64,000 nucleotides of DNA from Bifiguratus adelaidae (GCA_002261195.1 MVBO01000019.1:111485-175484), one strand, 5' to 3'. Shown: positions 10,745-24,994, counted from the first letter of the stretch. Numbers and translations: made by a program. The notes: a model not told the origin generated them from the sequence alone.

Positions 10745-12895
10745 CTACCTGCCAGCCATGACATCCCCACCTAGCTTCCACCCACCACAGAGCCCATTCA
10801 TCAATAGCTGGTTCTCGACCTCAACCACATCACTTCCCACGTGATTGGATGGACAATCGAGACTGCCGAGTCGTAAATGCTCGCTACGACCTTTGCCTAA
10901 GGCGTAAACATCCCATACAACGGCACCTACTTCCCGAACGAGCAAATCACGCGCAAAGCGATCATAGGCTTCCACTCGCAAGGTGCTCAATCGCCGCTTC
11001 CAATCCGACAAGTCGACACGACAGCAAAAGTATTGAGGCGGACGATAAATGATTTGGGTGCCGTAGGGCATGTACCTTTGCTTGAGGTATCCCACTAATT
11101 TGCGCACGTTCTCTTGATATTCCACGTACGGTAACCAGGCCGTGTCCCAGTTGCCGAGGGAGATGATGGCAATGGAAGGGGGAGCTCGGGTGAGGTACCA
11201 GCGTTTGCGGTATTGGGGACCGTTCCGTCGAGGCGCGGGCTTGGGCGGGACGCCGACCGATGTGGGCGTGATGTTGTGAAGTTGCAACCAGTCGTAGTCA
11301 ACTTTTGCCTCCTTCTCGTATTGAACGAGTTCACTGGCGTTCGGGTACTCGAGAAAGTTTTCCTCCCAGGGGGGGCTGTTGAGGTTCGTCAGACCGTCCC
11401 ACTTGTAGAACCAGATTTCGGGTCGACTGTCATTGGGTCCCAAAGCAATGCGATTGGCGCGAAGAGCAGGATTGAAGAGTGTATAGTTCCAGTCGGGTTG
11501 AGTGTAATCTTCGCAATGGCAGATTCGGAGATTCTCTTCATCACCAGCAATGGCAGGCAGATCTCGACACCATTCACCAGCCGTGACAATTTTTTTGATG
11601 GCCCGTCGGGAATTGGAGTCACCGAACCAATGGATGAGGGGATACCGCTCAGTAAGACACTTGGTAAAGTCAGCATAGGTATATTGCCGGAGACGGCACG
11701 CGTAAGGGGCCCAAAAGTTGCCCTCTGCATCGAGAGCTGCAGGTTCCTCCCCCGGTCCTCGGTCAGGGAACAACTCGATGTTGAGCCAGCGCCCGGGCGC
11801 ATAGGATGTGTTGCAAAATGGCAAGTTGAAATGATTAAGATAGGTTGAATCGGTGAGTTTCTGATGGGCGGCGTGTATAGGCTTCTTGTACGCTTGTTTT
11901 AGAGGCTGGTCGTCAAGTAGGTGTACAGAGAAGGTGGTATCAAATGGAAGAGGTATGTCATAGGGCTCATAAGGTATAATGGGAGCTGCTTCAAAATTCC
12001 ATCGGCCATCAATGTATTCCAGAGTGACCGCGAGATCGAAGGTGCCGGTATCCATGATGCGCAATTCTGTCTCGTACACGTGGGTAGCGTGCCTTGCCAC
12101 GGCTTCATGGGGGTATTGTGGAGGCTGGACGACGTCCGACAGAGGTCTTCTGTCATGTGAGAGCTGCACTCGTGTCTCGTACGGTAATTGTGCAAAGCCT
12201 TCCGCCAGCTTCTGGTGACCGTCCCACTGGGTAGCGTTCATCGACAATTCGATGCCAGTCTCTCGCTGCGTCAAGTCCACCATAATGCTATCCCAATACG
12301 AGCCAGCAATGGGTACATACTCTTCGCGTTGAGGATCTTCCAATATCTCTGGATCCATGGTTGGCGGAATCACAATGCGCACACAGTAGGGTTGACCTGG
12401 TCGAAGTTTGATGTTTTGCGGTCGTGGCTTGAAGCCTCTACGAGGTGGAGACGAAGCGAATAATAGGTAGGGTCGATTGTCCTTGACTTCCAAATCATCC
12501 ATATACCGCCTCGATCGACCCACATAATAGCCTTCGGCTAATACGCGTTCCCGGATCAGTCTTCGCACCAAATGTAGAGGCAAAGGGGTATTCTCACAGC
12601 TGTACTGATGAAAATTAAATTCCTCCTTTTCTGCTGGCTGTACACTGTCTCTCCACAGTGTCCACCCTGTACGAGCCGATGCCTTGGCCGGAAACAATCG
12701 CTCAGCCCACTCATCCTCCAGGTGAGCTAAAATTCGATGTGGTGAGTCTTGTCGTCGGAAAATGAAGATATAGATGAGGATGGCAAAAATGGAGAAGATC
12801 AAGAGGGACCGTCGACGGAGACCATGACTGACGACCCAGTGGTGTACACGTTTGGCCAAGCTTGTAGGAGGACGACCTACCACCATCCTGATCAA
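10745..12895 (-). CDS. NXPE/PC-esterase-like type II membrane protein
   Basis: An intronless 716-residue protein. The N-terminus has basic residues then one membrane span (LLIFSIFAILIYIFIF, about residues 31-46), giving a lumenal C-terminal body. In the C-terminal third, HWFGDSNSRRAIKK carries a GDS block and CPSNHVGSD a later His, the arrangement seen in PC-esterase/NXPE and trichome-birefringence-like acyl-transfer proteins. Paired cysteines and aromatic residues around FWAPYACRLRQYTYADF resemble the block that precedes GDS in NXPE proteins. A beta-rich middle region (YETELRIMDTGTFDLAVTLEY) fits an accessory domain. Such enzymes add or remove acyl groups on glycans in the Golgi; the substrate here is unknown. 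A second Met at codon 4 could also start translation. Confidence 0.65.
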   Translation of the reverse strand: MIRMVVGRPPTSLAKRVHHWVVSHGLRRRSLLIFSIFAILIYIFIFRRQDSPHRILAHLEDEWAERLFPAKASARTGWTLWRDSVQPAEKEEFNFHQYSCENTPLPLHLVRRLIRERVLAEGYYVGRSRRYMDDLEVKDNRPYLLFASSPPRRGFKPRPQNIKLRPGQPYCVRIVIPPTMDPEILEDPQREEYVPIAGSYWDSIMVDLTQRETGIELSMNATQWDGHQKLAEGFAQLPYETRVQLSHDRRPLSDVVQPPQYPHEAVARHATHVYETELRIMDTGTFDLAVTLEYIDGRWNFEAAPIIPYEPYDIPLPFDTTFSVHLLDDQPLKQAYKKPIHAAHQKLTDSTYLNHFNLPFCNTSYAPGRWLNIELFPDRGPGEEPAALDAEGNFWAPYACRLRQYTYADFTKCLTERYPLIHWFGDSNSRRAIKKIVTAGEWCRDLPAIAGDEENLRICHCEDYTQPDWNYTLFNPALRANRIALGPNDSRPEIWFYKWDGLTNLNSPPWEENFLEYPNASELVQYEKEAKVDYDWLQLHNITPTSVGVPPKPAPRRNGPQYRKRWYLTRAPPSIAIISLGNWDTAWLPYVEYQENVRKLVGYLKQRYMPYGTQIIYRPPQYFCCRVDLSDWKRRLSTLRVEAYDRFARDLLVREVGAVVWDVYALGKGRSEHLRLGSLDCPSNHVGSDVVEVENQLLMNGLCGGWKLGGDVMAGR

Positions 12896-13083
12896 CCTTG
12901 TCGTGTGACCTCGCTAGTAATATCGTGTAGTATGGATGACCAATGACGACTTGTAACAACCAAAAGCAGACTATAGTAGTATCATGTCCAGAGTCAACCG
13001 ACAGATGCAAGTGTGAGAAGCGAGAGCAAACTTTCAGGAGCAGGAAACCCATAATGGCGTGTGTAACAGGTCAATTTATTCAT

Positions 13084-14859
13084 TTACAGGAACTTTTTAT
13101 GACTGCGCTCAACCCAAGTTTTGTAATAGAGATAGCCACCTCCCAACACGGCGCTTTGAGCGATGGAAAAATAAATGGTGTACTTGAAAAAGGACCATAG
13201 AGTACTCTTTGCGCCTTCGCGACTTTGTATGAAGGATTCGGCGAGCTTGGTTTGGGTTTGCACATGTTGGGTGGACACGCGTTGCTAACCATGTTCATCT
13301 CCATGCTGCAGGCTCTCATTCAGGGGTATGCTTACCTCTAAGCCATGAATGGTTCTCTGTAATCGGTCTATAGCTGCCAATATGTCGTGTTGCGAGGCTA
13401 CCTGTTGCTGTTTACAGCCTTCGATGCCCTCTTGTAGGCGGGATAGTTCGAGATTGATATTAAAGCTGCTTGTACGGTAAGTGAGTTGGCGGATGGTGAG
13501 CGATCGCGGATCAACCTTACCCTTCGACTTTCTCGCCTTCTGCTCCCGCACGAGGAGTCCAAGTGCCAGGTGATGCGGCGTACTGCGCGGCATCTACTGG
13601 AGCTGGTGCTCCAATGGCCCGCAATTGGTTTTGCACAATTTCAAGCTGCTCCACAAGCCGGCTCTGGGCGTTCGCAAGAGCGATCTATTACATGGCATGA
13701 TCAGTACGCATGAAGAAACCAAGGGTGACACGAGCACTTACAAAGGCAGCATGAGACGATTGTAGATTTGCTTGAGCATTGCGCTCCTCTGCTTGCGCTC
13801 TCGTGATCTCATCGCGAACCTTTTCGATCTTTTGCTTTTGTTCTTCATTCAAGCCCTGAAACTCTTCACCTTGCTTAATCTTTTGAGATTCTAGCGGTCT
13901 CATTTTCCGCGAGTATTTGATGGGAGGATAGAGTTGATAGGTGTCAAAGGAGTAAATGTCATGATCGTCGGCTGGCTTGAGTGATAACGCCGAAACACCA
14001 AAATAGTAATTGGGTGGCAGAACGATTCCATCGCGTCTAAAGCAAGGAATGTATTGATTGCCTCCCGCAAATGCATCCAGATATACCGACAAGCTGTTGT
14101 TTTTATAAGACACCTTCATCCAGACCAGATCTTGCGTATTGCGGTAGTCGCGCGTACAGGAACCGAGCATGTTGGCATAGGGGTCCTTAATCTTTGCGTA
14201 TTGCTGCGTTCCATCATTCATGACCGCCAAGATGATGGGTTCGTTTCGCTAACGATGCCATGCCATGGTGAATTTGAAGGGTCAACGTGTGCCCCATCAA
14301 CGCCTAAACTTACCATTTGTGCGCTATTGGCCGAATCCAACCAGATCCCCAATCCATCCCATTGATCTTGGTTGCCATAAATGGGACCATCCTGTCCACG
14401 TTCCTTGGTGTACCAAAAGGCTAAACCCTTCCCACCGCTTGCCCCACCCCAAATCTTGAACGACATCTCGACTTCCCAGAATGGATAAGGATTGGGAAGG
14501 GTAGACCACACAGAACCGCGCGTATTGGGAATGGAAGCCGCAAGACGTACAAAATCTTGCGCTTTAAAGGCAGCTGCACCATCTCATCAGTATCGATCGG
14601 CGCCAAGAAGCCTCATCCTGTTGCCAAACTCACATCCAAATGTCTCCCAAAAAGGGATGTCACCATTGTAGTAGAGCGGTTTCTTGAAGCCGAGCTTGTA
14701 ATCATGTTTCCTTAGTGGCGCAACTCCACCCTGGACCTGCACCGTCTGTTCCTGACTCGTCACACTCCCACGAGACCCAAATAGAGAGGCTAAAGCAGCC
14801 TGAGCACCCATGAGGAGACCAAGGACATACAAGAGCCATCGCGAAGCATGTGCCGTCAT
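13084..14859 (-). CDS. ERGIC-53/Emp47-type L-type lectin cargo receptor
   Basis: L-type lectin receptors load glycoproteins into COPII vesicles and cycle between ER and Golgi. A signal peptide is clear (MTAHASRWLLYVLGLLMGAQ, cut near AALA). The lectin domain reads HDYKLGFKKPLYYNGDIPFW, SVWSTLPNPYPFWEVEMSF, GGKGLAFWYT, DGLGIWLDS and NYYFGVSAL. A lumenal coiled coil follows (LNEEQKQKIEKVRDEITRAQ). The last exon has a membrane span (FKYTIYFSIAQSAVLGGGYLYY) and ends SHKKFL. KKFL is a KKXX-type di-lysine retrieval signal, close to KKFF in animal ERGIC-53. A frame open from 14880 starts with GTG, so the first ATG at 14859 was taken. Confidence 0.9.
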
Positions 14860-15347
14860 ACTGGGCAAGAAGCGGGTCACCCGTTAGAGTGTGTGTGAGA
14901 TGTGAACCTAAAGAGTTCTCAGCGCTGGTCTTCTCAACCCTAAACGTGCCCCTATAGAAAAGCCCCTACAGTGACAAGCTCGACGCGCGTTTTGGGCCGC
15001 TAATGGCTTAATTAATTGATGTGACGCTCTCATGGCCAAAGGTGGAACAATTGGTCTTGCAACCGCTAGGCACATTTTCACGCTTGCTCTCATTTCATAG
15101 CTTCAATCCCTCCCTCTACTCACTCACTCACTCTCGCCAACGAATCATTGATCATTCTCGCTCTATCCCTCACATGCCATGATGGCCATGGACTTCACCT
15201 CTTGCCGATGCTGCACTGACACAATGAACAACAATGGGCGGGGCGTGGGGGGGGTTGGGATAGGATCAATGAGCAGTCACGGATATATATCACATCATTT
15301 CTCTTCCGGAAGAAACGCTTTTCCTTTGGTTGGTTTATCTTCCTCCG
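14860..15347. promoter_or_regulatory. Divergent promoter region, ERGIC-53/Mcr1
   Basis: A telobox-like CAACCCTAAACG lies at about 14935-14946. A tract of CTCA repeats is near 15118-15135. A G-rich tract with four G runs lies at 15236-15259, and a TATA-like atatatat follows near 15283-15290, about 60 bp before the Mcr1 ATG. No gene is visible. Confidence 0.5.
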
Positions 15348-16595
15348 ATGTTCACTGCTTTCACTTGTACTGCTAGATCGGCTGTTCGAAGTCGTGCTAT
15401 CCAGGTAAGATGATCGTTCCGCGAGGTGAAGCAAGTGAGCGATACCCTTTTTTGGCTGTCACAGAGAACCTCCTGGCTTCGGTATATATATGATCCGAAA
15501 GAGACTGACGGCTTGAACTTAGGCACCGATGATGCGTAGCTATGCTACACAGGGACCCAGGGTAGCGACGGCCGCTGCTCAATCCTCGAGACGGTCCATG
15601 GTGACCATGGCTGCCTTGGCGGGTGTGGCCGCCGTGGGTATCACGGGATATTCCACCTACCCGAGCTTCATGGAAGCAGCCGCTGGAGCACCCCAGACGC
15701 CAAAGCAGGCGGTTGGACAGGCGCTACCACTAAAGGATGACAAGTCAAAGGGCACGGTGGAGTCTTCTCCCAAGGCTCTTAACCCCAAAGAGTTTGTTGC
15801 TTTCAAGCTCAAGGAAATCATTCCTATCAACCACAACACGAAGCTGTTTCGCTTTGAATTGCCCGATCCAAATGCGGTATCTGGATTGAGTATCGCGTCT
15901 TGCGTGATTACCCGATGCCCCAAGCCTGATGGAAGCAAAGGTTACGTGATTCGTCCCTACACGCCTACCAGTGATGAGGAAGCCCAAGGCTTTATGGACT
16001 TTATTATCAAGCGTTACGACAATGGTGCCATGAGCGTGCACATTCACAACATGAAGGTTGGCGATACATTGAACATCAAGGGCCCCATACCAAAGTGGAC
16101 CTGGAAGAGAGGCGATCGGGAACATGTCGGCATGATTGCCGGGGGGACGGGTATCACTCCGATGGTAAGTCTGTCTTAGTCTATCCATCCTCAGCTGACG
16201 GCGCCTAGTTGCAATTGATTCGCAAGATTTTCAAGGATCCCGAGGACCAAACGACCAAGGTGACCCTCATCTTTGCCAACCAGACTGAACAAGATATTCT
16301 CCTCAAAGACGAACTTGATCGCCTTGCTAAGGAGAATCCAGATCGCTTCAAGGTCGTATACACGCTCGATAACACCCCTTCCAACTGGACTTGCGAGAAG
16401 GGTTACGTGACGGAAGCCATGGTGGGCAAGTATCTGCCCAAGAAAGATGAGCCCAAGAGCATCATCTATGTCTGTGGCCCTGATGCCATGCTAGCAAGCA
16501 TTGCTGGACCCAAAGCCAAAGATAAGAGCCAAGGAGAGTTGGGTGGTGTATTGGCCAAGATGGGATATGCTGCGGACAATGTCTACAAGTTTTGA
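15348..16595 (+). CDS. mcr1: NADH-cytochrome b5 reductase, mitochondrial (Mcr1 type)
   Basis: A FAD flavoenzyme passing electrons from NADH to cytochrome b5 or other acceptors. Three exons. The first encodes MFTAFTCTARSAVRSRAIQ, a basic mitochondrial presequence, joined to APMMRSYATQGP; a hydrophobic stretch (TMAALAGVAAVGITGYSTY) then forms the membrane anchor of Mcr1. The FAD domain has RPYTPTS (the RxYTP(S/T) flavin motif). The NAD domain has IAGGTGITPM split by an intron before LQLIRKIF, and YVCGPDAML. It ends NVYKF with the usual C-terminal Phe. The open frame beginning at 15529 misses the presequence exon. The SRPK gene starts only 36 bp past its stop. Confidence 0.93.
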
Positions 16596-16631
16596 GTCTG
16601 CCAAATAGAGACAACTTTTTTCCTACCTTTC

Positions 16632-19030
<2,399 letters not shown>

Positions 19031-19066
19031 GTCTGAATTCACGTGTATCATAAAACTTGCAAACAG

Positions 19067-20272
19067 TTAGGCCACAGTCGCCATCGACTCGTGCAACCTA
19101 TCTATATAGTCTTGTAATTTCTCTAGCCCTGCCACCAGCATACTCGTTTCACAGGCATACCCGACCCGAATCCAACCCTCGAAATCGAAGCAACGTCCGG
19201 GCGCCACAAAGACACCCGTTTGCTTAAATAAGTCGATACAAAATGCGTCCGAAGCACCCGAGAGCGGATCCGTCGACAAGGCATGGATACGCAGCAGCGC
19301 CATCGTACCCGCCCGTGGCTTCACATAGGACACCTTGTTCTTGTTGCGCTCAATCCATGCGTCCAAGATGACTAGATTGTCTCGCACCAATTGTCGGTTT
19401 CGCTTCATCAAGGGGTCCACGTGCAGCAAGGCATGGGTGGCAAGGGTATCATCCATCAACCCACAGCTGATGGTGTTGTAATCTCTATGCCGAATGCATT
19501 CCTCTATCACGCTTCTGTTCGAGATGATCCATCCTAGACGGAGACCAGCCAATGAGAAGGCTTTGGACATGCTGCAGGTGCTGATGCCCTTGTTGTATTA
19601 TTGAACTATGGAGGGGATATCGGAGAAGCCGGACGCATGGTGGACGGGATCTTGTTCGAGACCGCGGTAGACTTCATCGCATAAAAGGTACGCGTCGTAT
19701 TTCTTGGCAATGGATACAATGTCGGTCAGCAAGGCCTTGTCCATAAGACTGCCGGATGGATTATTGGGATTATTGATCACAATCATCTTGGTTCCTCTTG
19801 TCGTGGACGATGCCGATCGACAAAGCCGGTCTAGCTCGGCAAGGTCGGGCAGAAAGTTTGTCTCGGGTCGTAAACGCAACAGGTCGACGGTCGCACCCAG
19901 TGAGGCCGGGACGTCGTACAGTTGTTGATAGGTGGGATGGACAGCGACGACATGGTCTCCGGGTTCAATGAGCGAGTACATCTCAAGAAAGTTGCCTGCT
20001 ATAGCGCCATTGGTGATGAGAATATTGTCAGGCGTGACCGAGTCCGTGTACAATCGGCTGATGACCCTCTTGAATTCATCTGACCCGAGAATATGCCCAT
20101 AGGTGAGTTTAACGTTGCCTTGACCGGAAAAGAAGTCCTCAACCGTACTATCACCCAGTTGAACCAGTTCTTGCAGTGTCAAAGGGTCGACACAGGTCTC
20201 TGATAGGTTGTAGCGTGCCTGAGACTCCCACGTGTTCATCCATTCCTCTACCGCAAACGTGTTTACTTTCAT
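19067..20272 (-). pseudogene. PLP-dependent class I/II aminotransferase with an in-frame TAA
   Basis: Fold-type I aminotransferase. The first part reads MKVNTFAVEEWMNTWESQ, KLTYGHILGSDEFK, ILITNGAIAGNFL, VVAVHPTYQQLYD, IVINNPNNPSGSL and YLLCDEVYRG. After a TAA at 19598-19600 the same frame continues YNKGISTCSMSKAFSLAG, with the PLP-binding Lys in SMSK, and runs to RLHESMATVA. The family normally has a continuous SIVxLYxKGI stretch here, so the TAA replaces what is probably Leu. No GT-AG intron can remove it without deleting conserved residues. The gene is otherwise full length, about 400 codons. It is either a young nonsense allele, a sequencing error or, less likely, a read-through gene. Substrate unknown. 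Confidence 0.8.
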
Positions 20273-20903
20273 GCAGGTTCAAGTGGCACAAATTCTGCGC
20301 TGTGAACGCATTCTTTGAATATTGGAGTGATGACGCATGCGTGTGAATAGGCTAATCGTAGATGGGAGGGCGCCTCGCGCATGTGGTGATGCACTAGACC
20401 AACATAGCCTGTCGGACATACGCGGAGTTCAATGAACGAGGATGCGAACAATGGACAATGGGTCTCGTTCGTCATCATGAGTTCATTGTACCATGTATAC
20501 ACCATGGCATGGTTTATTGGATATGCACCCGCGCGCATCTGTTCATGATGACCACCCTGTTTCCTTGTCTCGTATAACAATGGAACACTTCCCATCGCTC
20601 CATCAGACGCCGGCAATTAGCCTAAAATGGCAAGTCCTGGAATACTGCTGGCGTAGTGTCGCACATCAATTTACAACCCGGGGGCTAAGTGGAAATAGTG
20701 CTTGCTCTCCTTCCCTCTCTTTCCTTTGCGCACGCACACACACTCTCTCTCCATTAATCTCTTTTATTCTTGCCTGGTCCTCTCTCTTTGTCCAGGTCCC
20801 TTTCCTTTCCTTGTTACGTATTTGTGTGGAGCAGTAGCGTTTTCTGTTCGACTTTGTACGTTTGTCTTTCTATCTCACACCTCTCTTTCATTGTTCATAC
20901 GCA
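20273..20903. promoter_or_regulatory. Promoter region of the aspartic protease
   Basis: The 630 bp between divergent genes show no coding family. The proximal 200 bp are strongly pyrimidine-rich with CACACACACTCTCTCTCC near 20736-20753, as is common before highly expressed fungal genes. I saw no RNA gene. Confidence 0.45.
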
Positions 20904-22183
20904 ATGCGCTTCCTTGCGTTGAGTGCGGCAGCTTTGCTTGCCATGGTGGGCTTGTCAGATGCTCAAGTGACTGCAAAGCTCTCCCGAGGCTCGAAAAATA
21001 ATAATCCCGTCAAGGCAGCCAAGGCGTCCAAAGCTCGATGGGGAATTGGATTGAGCCGGATGAGCGGAACGTCATCGCCCATGACAAACGCCGAGTGGAG
21101 TGTAAGTTTGCGGCACCGCGCGTTTGTATTTCAACATACGCTGACGCATGTTGCTAGTATTTGATCGATATTGACATTGGACATCCTGCGCAACCTTTTG
21201 CTGTCATCTTTGATACCGGATCTTCGACAACTTGGGTGGTTGGCAAAAATTGCAAGACATGCGTGGGTAACTCTCACAGCTTCAACAGCGCCAAGTCCAA
21301 GACATTCAAGAACACCTCGCTTGCTTTGTCGATTACTTATGGGAGTGGCTACGCGGATGGCCGTATTGGCGAAGACATTCTGAGCCTTGGCTCCATTTCA
21401 ATTCCCGACTTCTATTTTGGTGTTGGTTCTGATGTTGATAGTGTCAACACTCAGGGTGGAGTGGATGGCATCATGGGCATGGGTCCGGATGCTCTCTCCA
21501 AGGGTTCCAACAGCGGCGATAAGCTCTTGCCTACGCCAGTCAGCTTGATGAAGGCCAAGGGCCTCGTACCACACAACATGTTTTCGGTTGTCTTTGCTCC
21601 CGCTCCTAACGGACAGCTTACCAGTGTCAATGGTGAAGTCACCTTTGGTGGATTGCCGCCCAGCAACAGCTACAAGGGTGCCGTCACTTGGAAGCCCATC
21701 ACGTTCAAGTCTGGCGCCAAGAATTATTGGGGCATCGATATCGACAGTGTCAAGGTCGGCGGACAAACCGTCATGAACCGCGTCACGGCCGTCGTTGACA
21801 CCGGAACCACCTTGATTGCCGTCTCCCCCAACTACATTCGAAACTTGTACAAGCGTATCCCTGGTTACCAATTCTCGCCTTCCCTCGGTCTTTACCATGT
21901 CGCCTGTGCTGATCTCCACAAATTGCCTTCTGTCTCCTTTTACGTCGCTGGCAAGGCCTTCAGTCTCAACCCCTACCAATACACTGCTCCTAGCTGGGAG
22001 GAAGCAAGCTGGGGAGTGACCAAGAAGGATCGTTGTGTGACCTACATCATTGACTCAAACTTGCCTGATGGCGTCGACATCATTCTCGGACAAAAGTTTC
22101 TGGAGTACTTTGTCTCGGTGTATGATGCTGAGCATAAGCGTGTCGGTTTGGCTCCGGCAAACGTCAAGATTCCCACCTCTTAA
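20904..22183 (+). CDS. Secreted aspartic protease (pepsin family A1)
   Basis: Two exons. A signal peptide (MRFLALSAAALLAMVGLSDA) and a short propeptide with basic residues precede the mature enzyme. The N-lobe has the catalytic FDTGSSTTWV and the flap ITYGSGYADG; the C-lobe has the second catalytic VVDTGTTLI. Disulfide-type cysteines occur in KNCKTCVG and in HVACADLHKL/KKDRCVTYI. The end VDIILGQKFLEYFVSVYDAE matches the family C-terminus (ILGxxFLxxxYxxFD). The intron lies after NAEWS. The product should be an extracellular or vacuolar acid endopeptidase. An upstream open stretch beginning at 20862 starts with TTG, so the ATG at 20904 followed directly by the signal peptide is preferred. Confidence 0.93.
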
Positions 22184-22384
22184 TCGTTCCTTGAACGAGG
22201 CTTTATTTTTTATCCCCACTTCCATTCCCCTGTTGTAGATGCTATTGACCATTGCATTCTCATTCTCCTCTTGTAAACTCGTGTTTAGAGTAAAGCAAAC
22301 AGATCACACTAGTACTCTTTGGGGTCTAATTTGCATGGGTAATGGTACAATGTATGGTACACGCTGGCTCTCTCGTAGTCTACA

Positions 22385-24994
22385 TCATTCTCTCTCAAAA
22401 CTCACGTCTCCTACGTCTTCGTCTTCGTCCTCAGGTTCATCGTCCTGAGTATGGCACATGTCTTCGAGCGCTCGTAATAGCAGGTCGGAGGCGATCATGT
22501 CCGTCGGGGAGATGGCCAACGCCTGGAGGAAAAATTAGGAACGAAGGATCCAAAAGTATAGGTAGAGACTCACTTGGTGATAGGCTTCTATGGCTTCTTC
22601 AATGTGTCCATCTAGATGTAGCACCATACCAAGCGCGGCATAGGCGCCGAAATGTGAGGGGTTCATGGCAATCACCTTTTCAAAATAGGTTCGCGCGAGA
22701 GACCATTTGCTAAAAGAACGCACTATTGCGTGAATGGGATGGCGAACAGATATGGTCAGTGCTTACCCCAATTTGCGAAAGGCGTGACCTAGGTTGAACC
22801 AAATTGTCTCCCAAATTTCCTTCTTTTCGCATCCAATGTCCTGCGCAAGATAGATGGCTCGCTCCAAAAAGCTGACAGCATTTGTATATCTGCTATCGGA
22901 TGAATGCATGTTCGCAATCCAGATACGCTGTAACTCACTCTCGCTTCTGATAGAGCAGGACGCCCATTTCATTCAAGACCAGTGGGTCATTCTCGCACAA
23001 CTTGTAGCTGGCATGGAGATACTCATCAGCTAGCGCGACACTATCCATTTGCAGGTGCTGCATGCCAAGGAATAAACTGGGTAGATGGGTCCTGTAAGTC
23101 CTATGAGTCTCAGTCTACGGGCCGGCCTTCTGCTTACCCTTGGAATAAGCGCGCACTGGTGGAGTAGGCAGCGATGGCTTGATCATGTTCACCATCGATA
23201 GCAAAGGTGTGAGCGAAGCCGACCCAAGCTGGGCCAAAGTTCGAATCTATGGTTGAGGATTTGCTGTACAAGTGGTCAATAATAAAGGTGAGAAAAGAAA
23301 GCATTGTACTTGCCTAAAGAATCTCCGAGCTTCCACGTTCTTTTTGGTGAGGAGGTAATAAACGCCGACCGCATACCAGCTTATGGGCAGTTGTGCATAA
23401 GACTCCACCAGTTCATGTGCGAGCATGAACAGCTTTTGCTTCTGATTGAGTTCGTACAGGCAGACGATGTGTATAGGTAAGCAAGCGATATTATACGTGT
23501 CAATTTCGCAGATTCTAAAAGGTCATAAATGAGCAATGAAGCAGGAAATATCGAAAGAGTCTTACCTATTCGTTAGAACAAGTGCATCCGCAAAACGAGA
23601 TTGCGTAACGTAAATGTCAGCTTGACTCAGCAAAACATCACAGTTATCATGTAGACCGTAACGACTTTGCAGCTTTTCCAATGCGTCGTTGATTTCGGGC
23701 ATGTGGGTGTACTGGAACGGACAACACATCAGCTCGCTGAGAACATTACGACCCGCTCCACTCACTTTCTTTAATTTGCTAATGTAGATCGATTTGATGA
23801 AATCTGCATCCTCCGGGTCTTGCTCGTCAAAGTCAATAGATTGAATAAAACTCCATTCTATAGTTGAAGTTGTCAGATGGATGATGGCGATTCGGTCCGC
23901 TGTGGATACAAACCATCGTCTCCATTCATTAAGCACAGGGCTTCCAAAGCGTCCAATGCCTGATTCACAATAAGTAAAGTTCCGTTTTTAACGGGCTACC
24001 CACCTCTATGCATTTAAAGTCCAGTCTGAGCGCTTCTTGAAATGCTTCCTTGGCTTTGCCAAAATTACTTTGCTTTACAAACACTTTTCCACGAAGAAAA
24101 CACATGGTCGCCTCCAGCTGCAAACTTGACGTTCAGATGGGTGGCGCGCTTTAAAATCCTTTTGCACTACCTTTATACCTCCATGTGTGTTCTTTACATG
24201 TCCTACTCCTGCCGATACGAATCGGTTAACTTGCACAAAATGTATAAGCGACTTCACCAACCTATTTTGCGAAAAGGGTTTTCGGTTCCAAGAACTTGCA
24301 AGGCTTCGTTCCATTTCTCCATACTAATGCAGCATTGTGCTGCCAGAACCCGACAGGCAATGCTCGATTCAAGCAAATTCTTGTGGAAGAGGAGTGATTC
24401 CGCGCGGGTATACTGTGAGGTTAGATAGTAGACTTGTGCCAACCAGAAAATATCGTTTGGATCACCTGCTACATCATTAGCCAGCCATTATGATCACGTA
24501 ATTCTGCCCTTCATACCTGTGAGAGCTACAATTTGCTCACCCCACGTAGCGGCCGTATCATAGAGGTGCTGCTGCAGCGCATCATGCCGCCATAAGCGCA
24601 TTCTTTCCACTCGCGTGTTTGTCATGGTAGACAACGGCGAATCGGTCGTGGCTGACACCGGCGTCGAGTTAATGAATGATGGTGATTGCAGAGCATGCCG
24701 CAAGAGGGGCGTCAGGTCTAAAGTGGACGAAGCTCCGGATATGTTGTTCGCATTATTGGGTGTCAAGGTCGCAACCGAAGCTGAGGAAGCAGCAGTTCTC
24801 ACGTGCATGCTATCGATACCTGTACGAAATCGTGTCGGGGTTGCCGTAGGATTCTTGCTTGCACTGCGCTTCCCACCTCTTGCCGAAGTTGACTTCGCGA
24901 CGCGCTGCGATTTACCATTCGGTGGAGTGTCGATCGTAGCCGTACTCCGCGTCACGCGCGGAGATGTAGAAGACTGTCTTTGGTTACGTGGCAT
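22385..24994 (-). CDS. cdc16: Anaphase-promoting complex subunit 6 (Cdc16/Cut9)
   Basis: APC6 is a TPR scaffold of the APC/C ubiquitin ligase that drives mitotic exit. The N-terminal 120 residues are Ser/Thr/Arg-rich and disordered ([17 protein letters not shown]), then the TPR superhelix begins: [145 protein letters not shown] and [20 protein letters not shown]. Many short exons are joined by GT-AG introns. The end is acidic ([19 protein letters not shown]) with TGA at 22385-22387. It is divergent from the Furry/Tao3 gene across 168 bp. Confidence 0.9.

Noticed and set aside
11213-11848. 211-codon open frame on the plus strand
   Set aside because: It is antisense to the NXPE-like gene, has no family features and follows its codon shadow.
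21398-21979. 193-codon open frame on the minus strand
   Set aside because: It is the mirror of the aspartic protease coding frame and has a charged, repeat-like composition without domain features.
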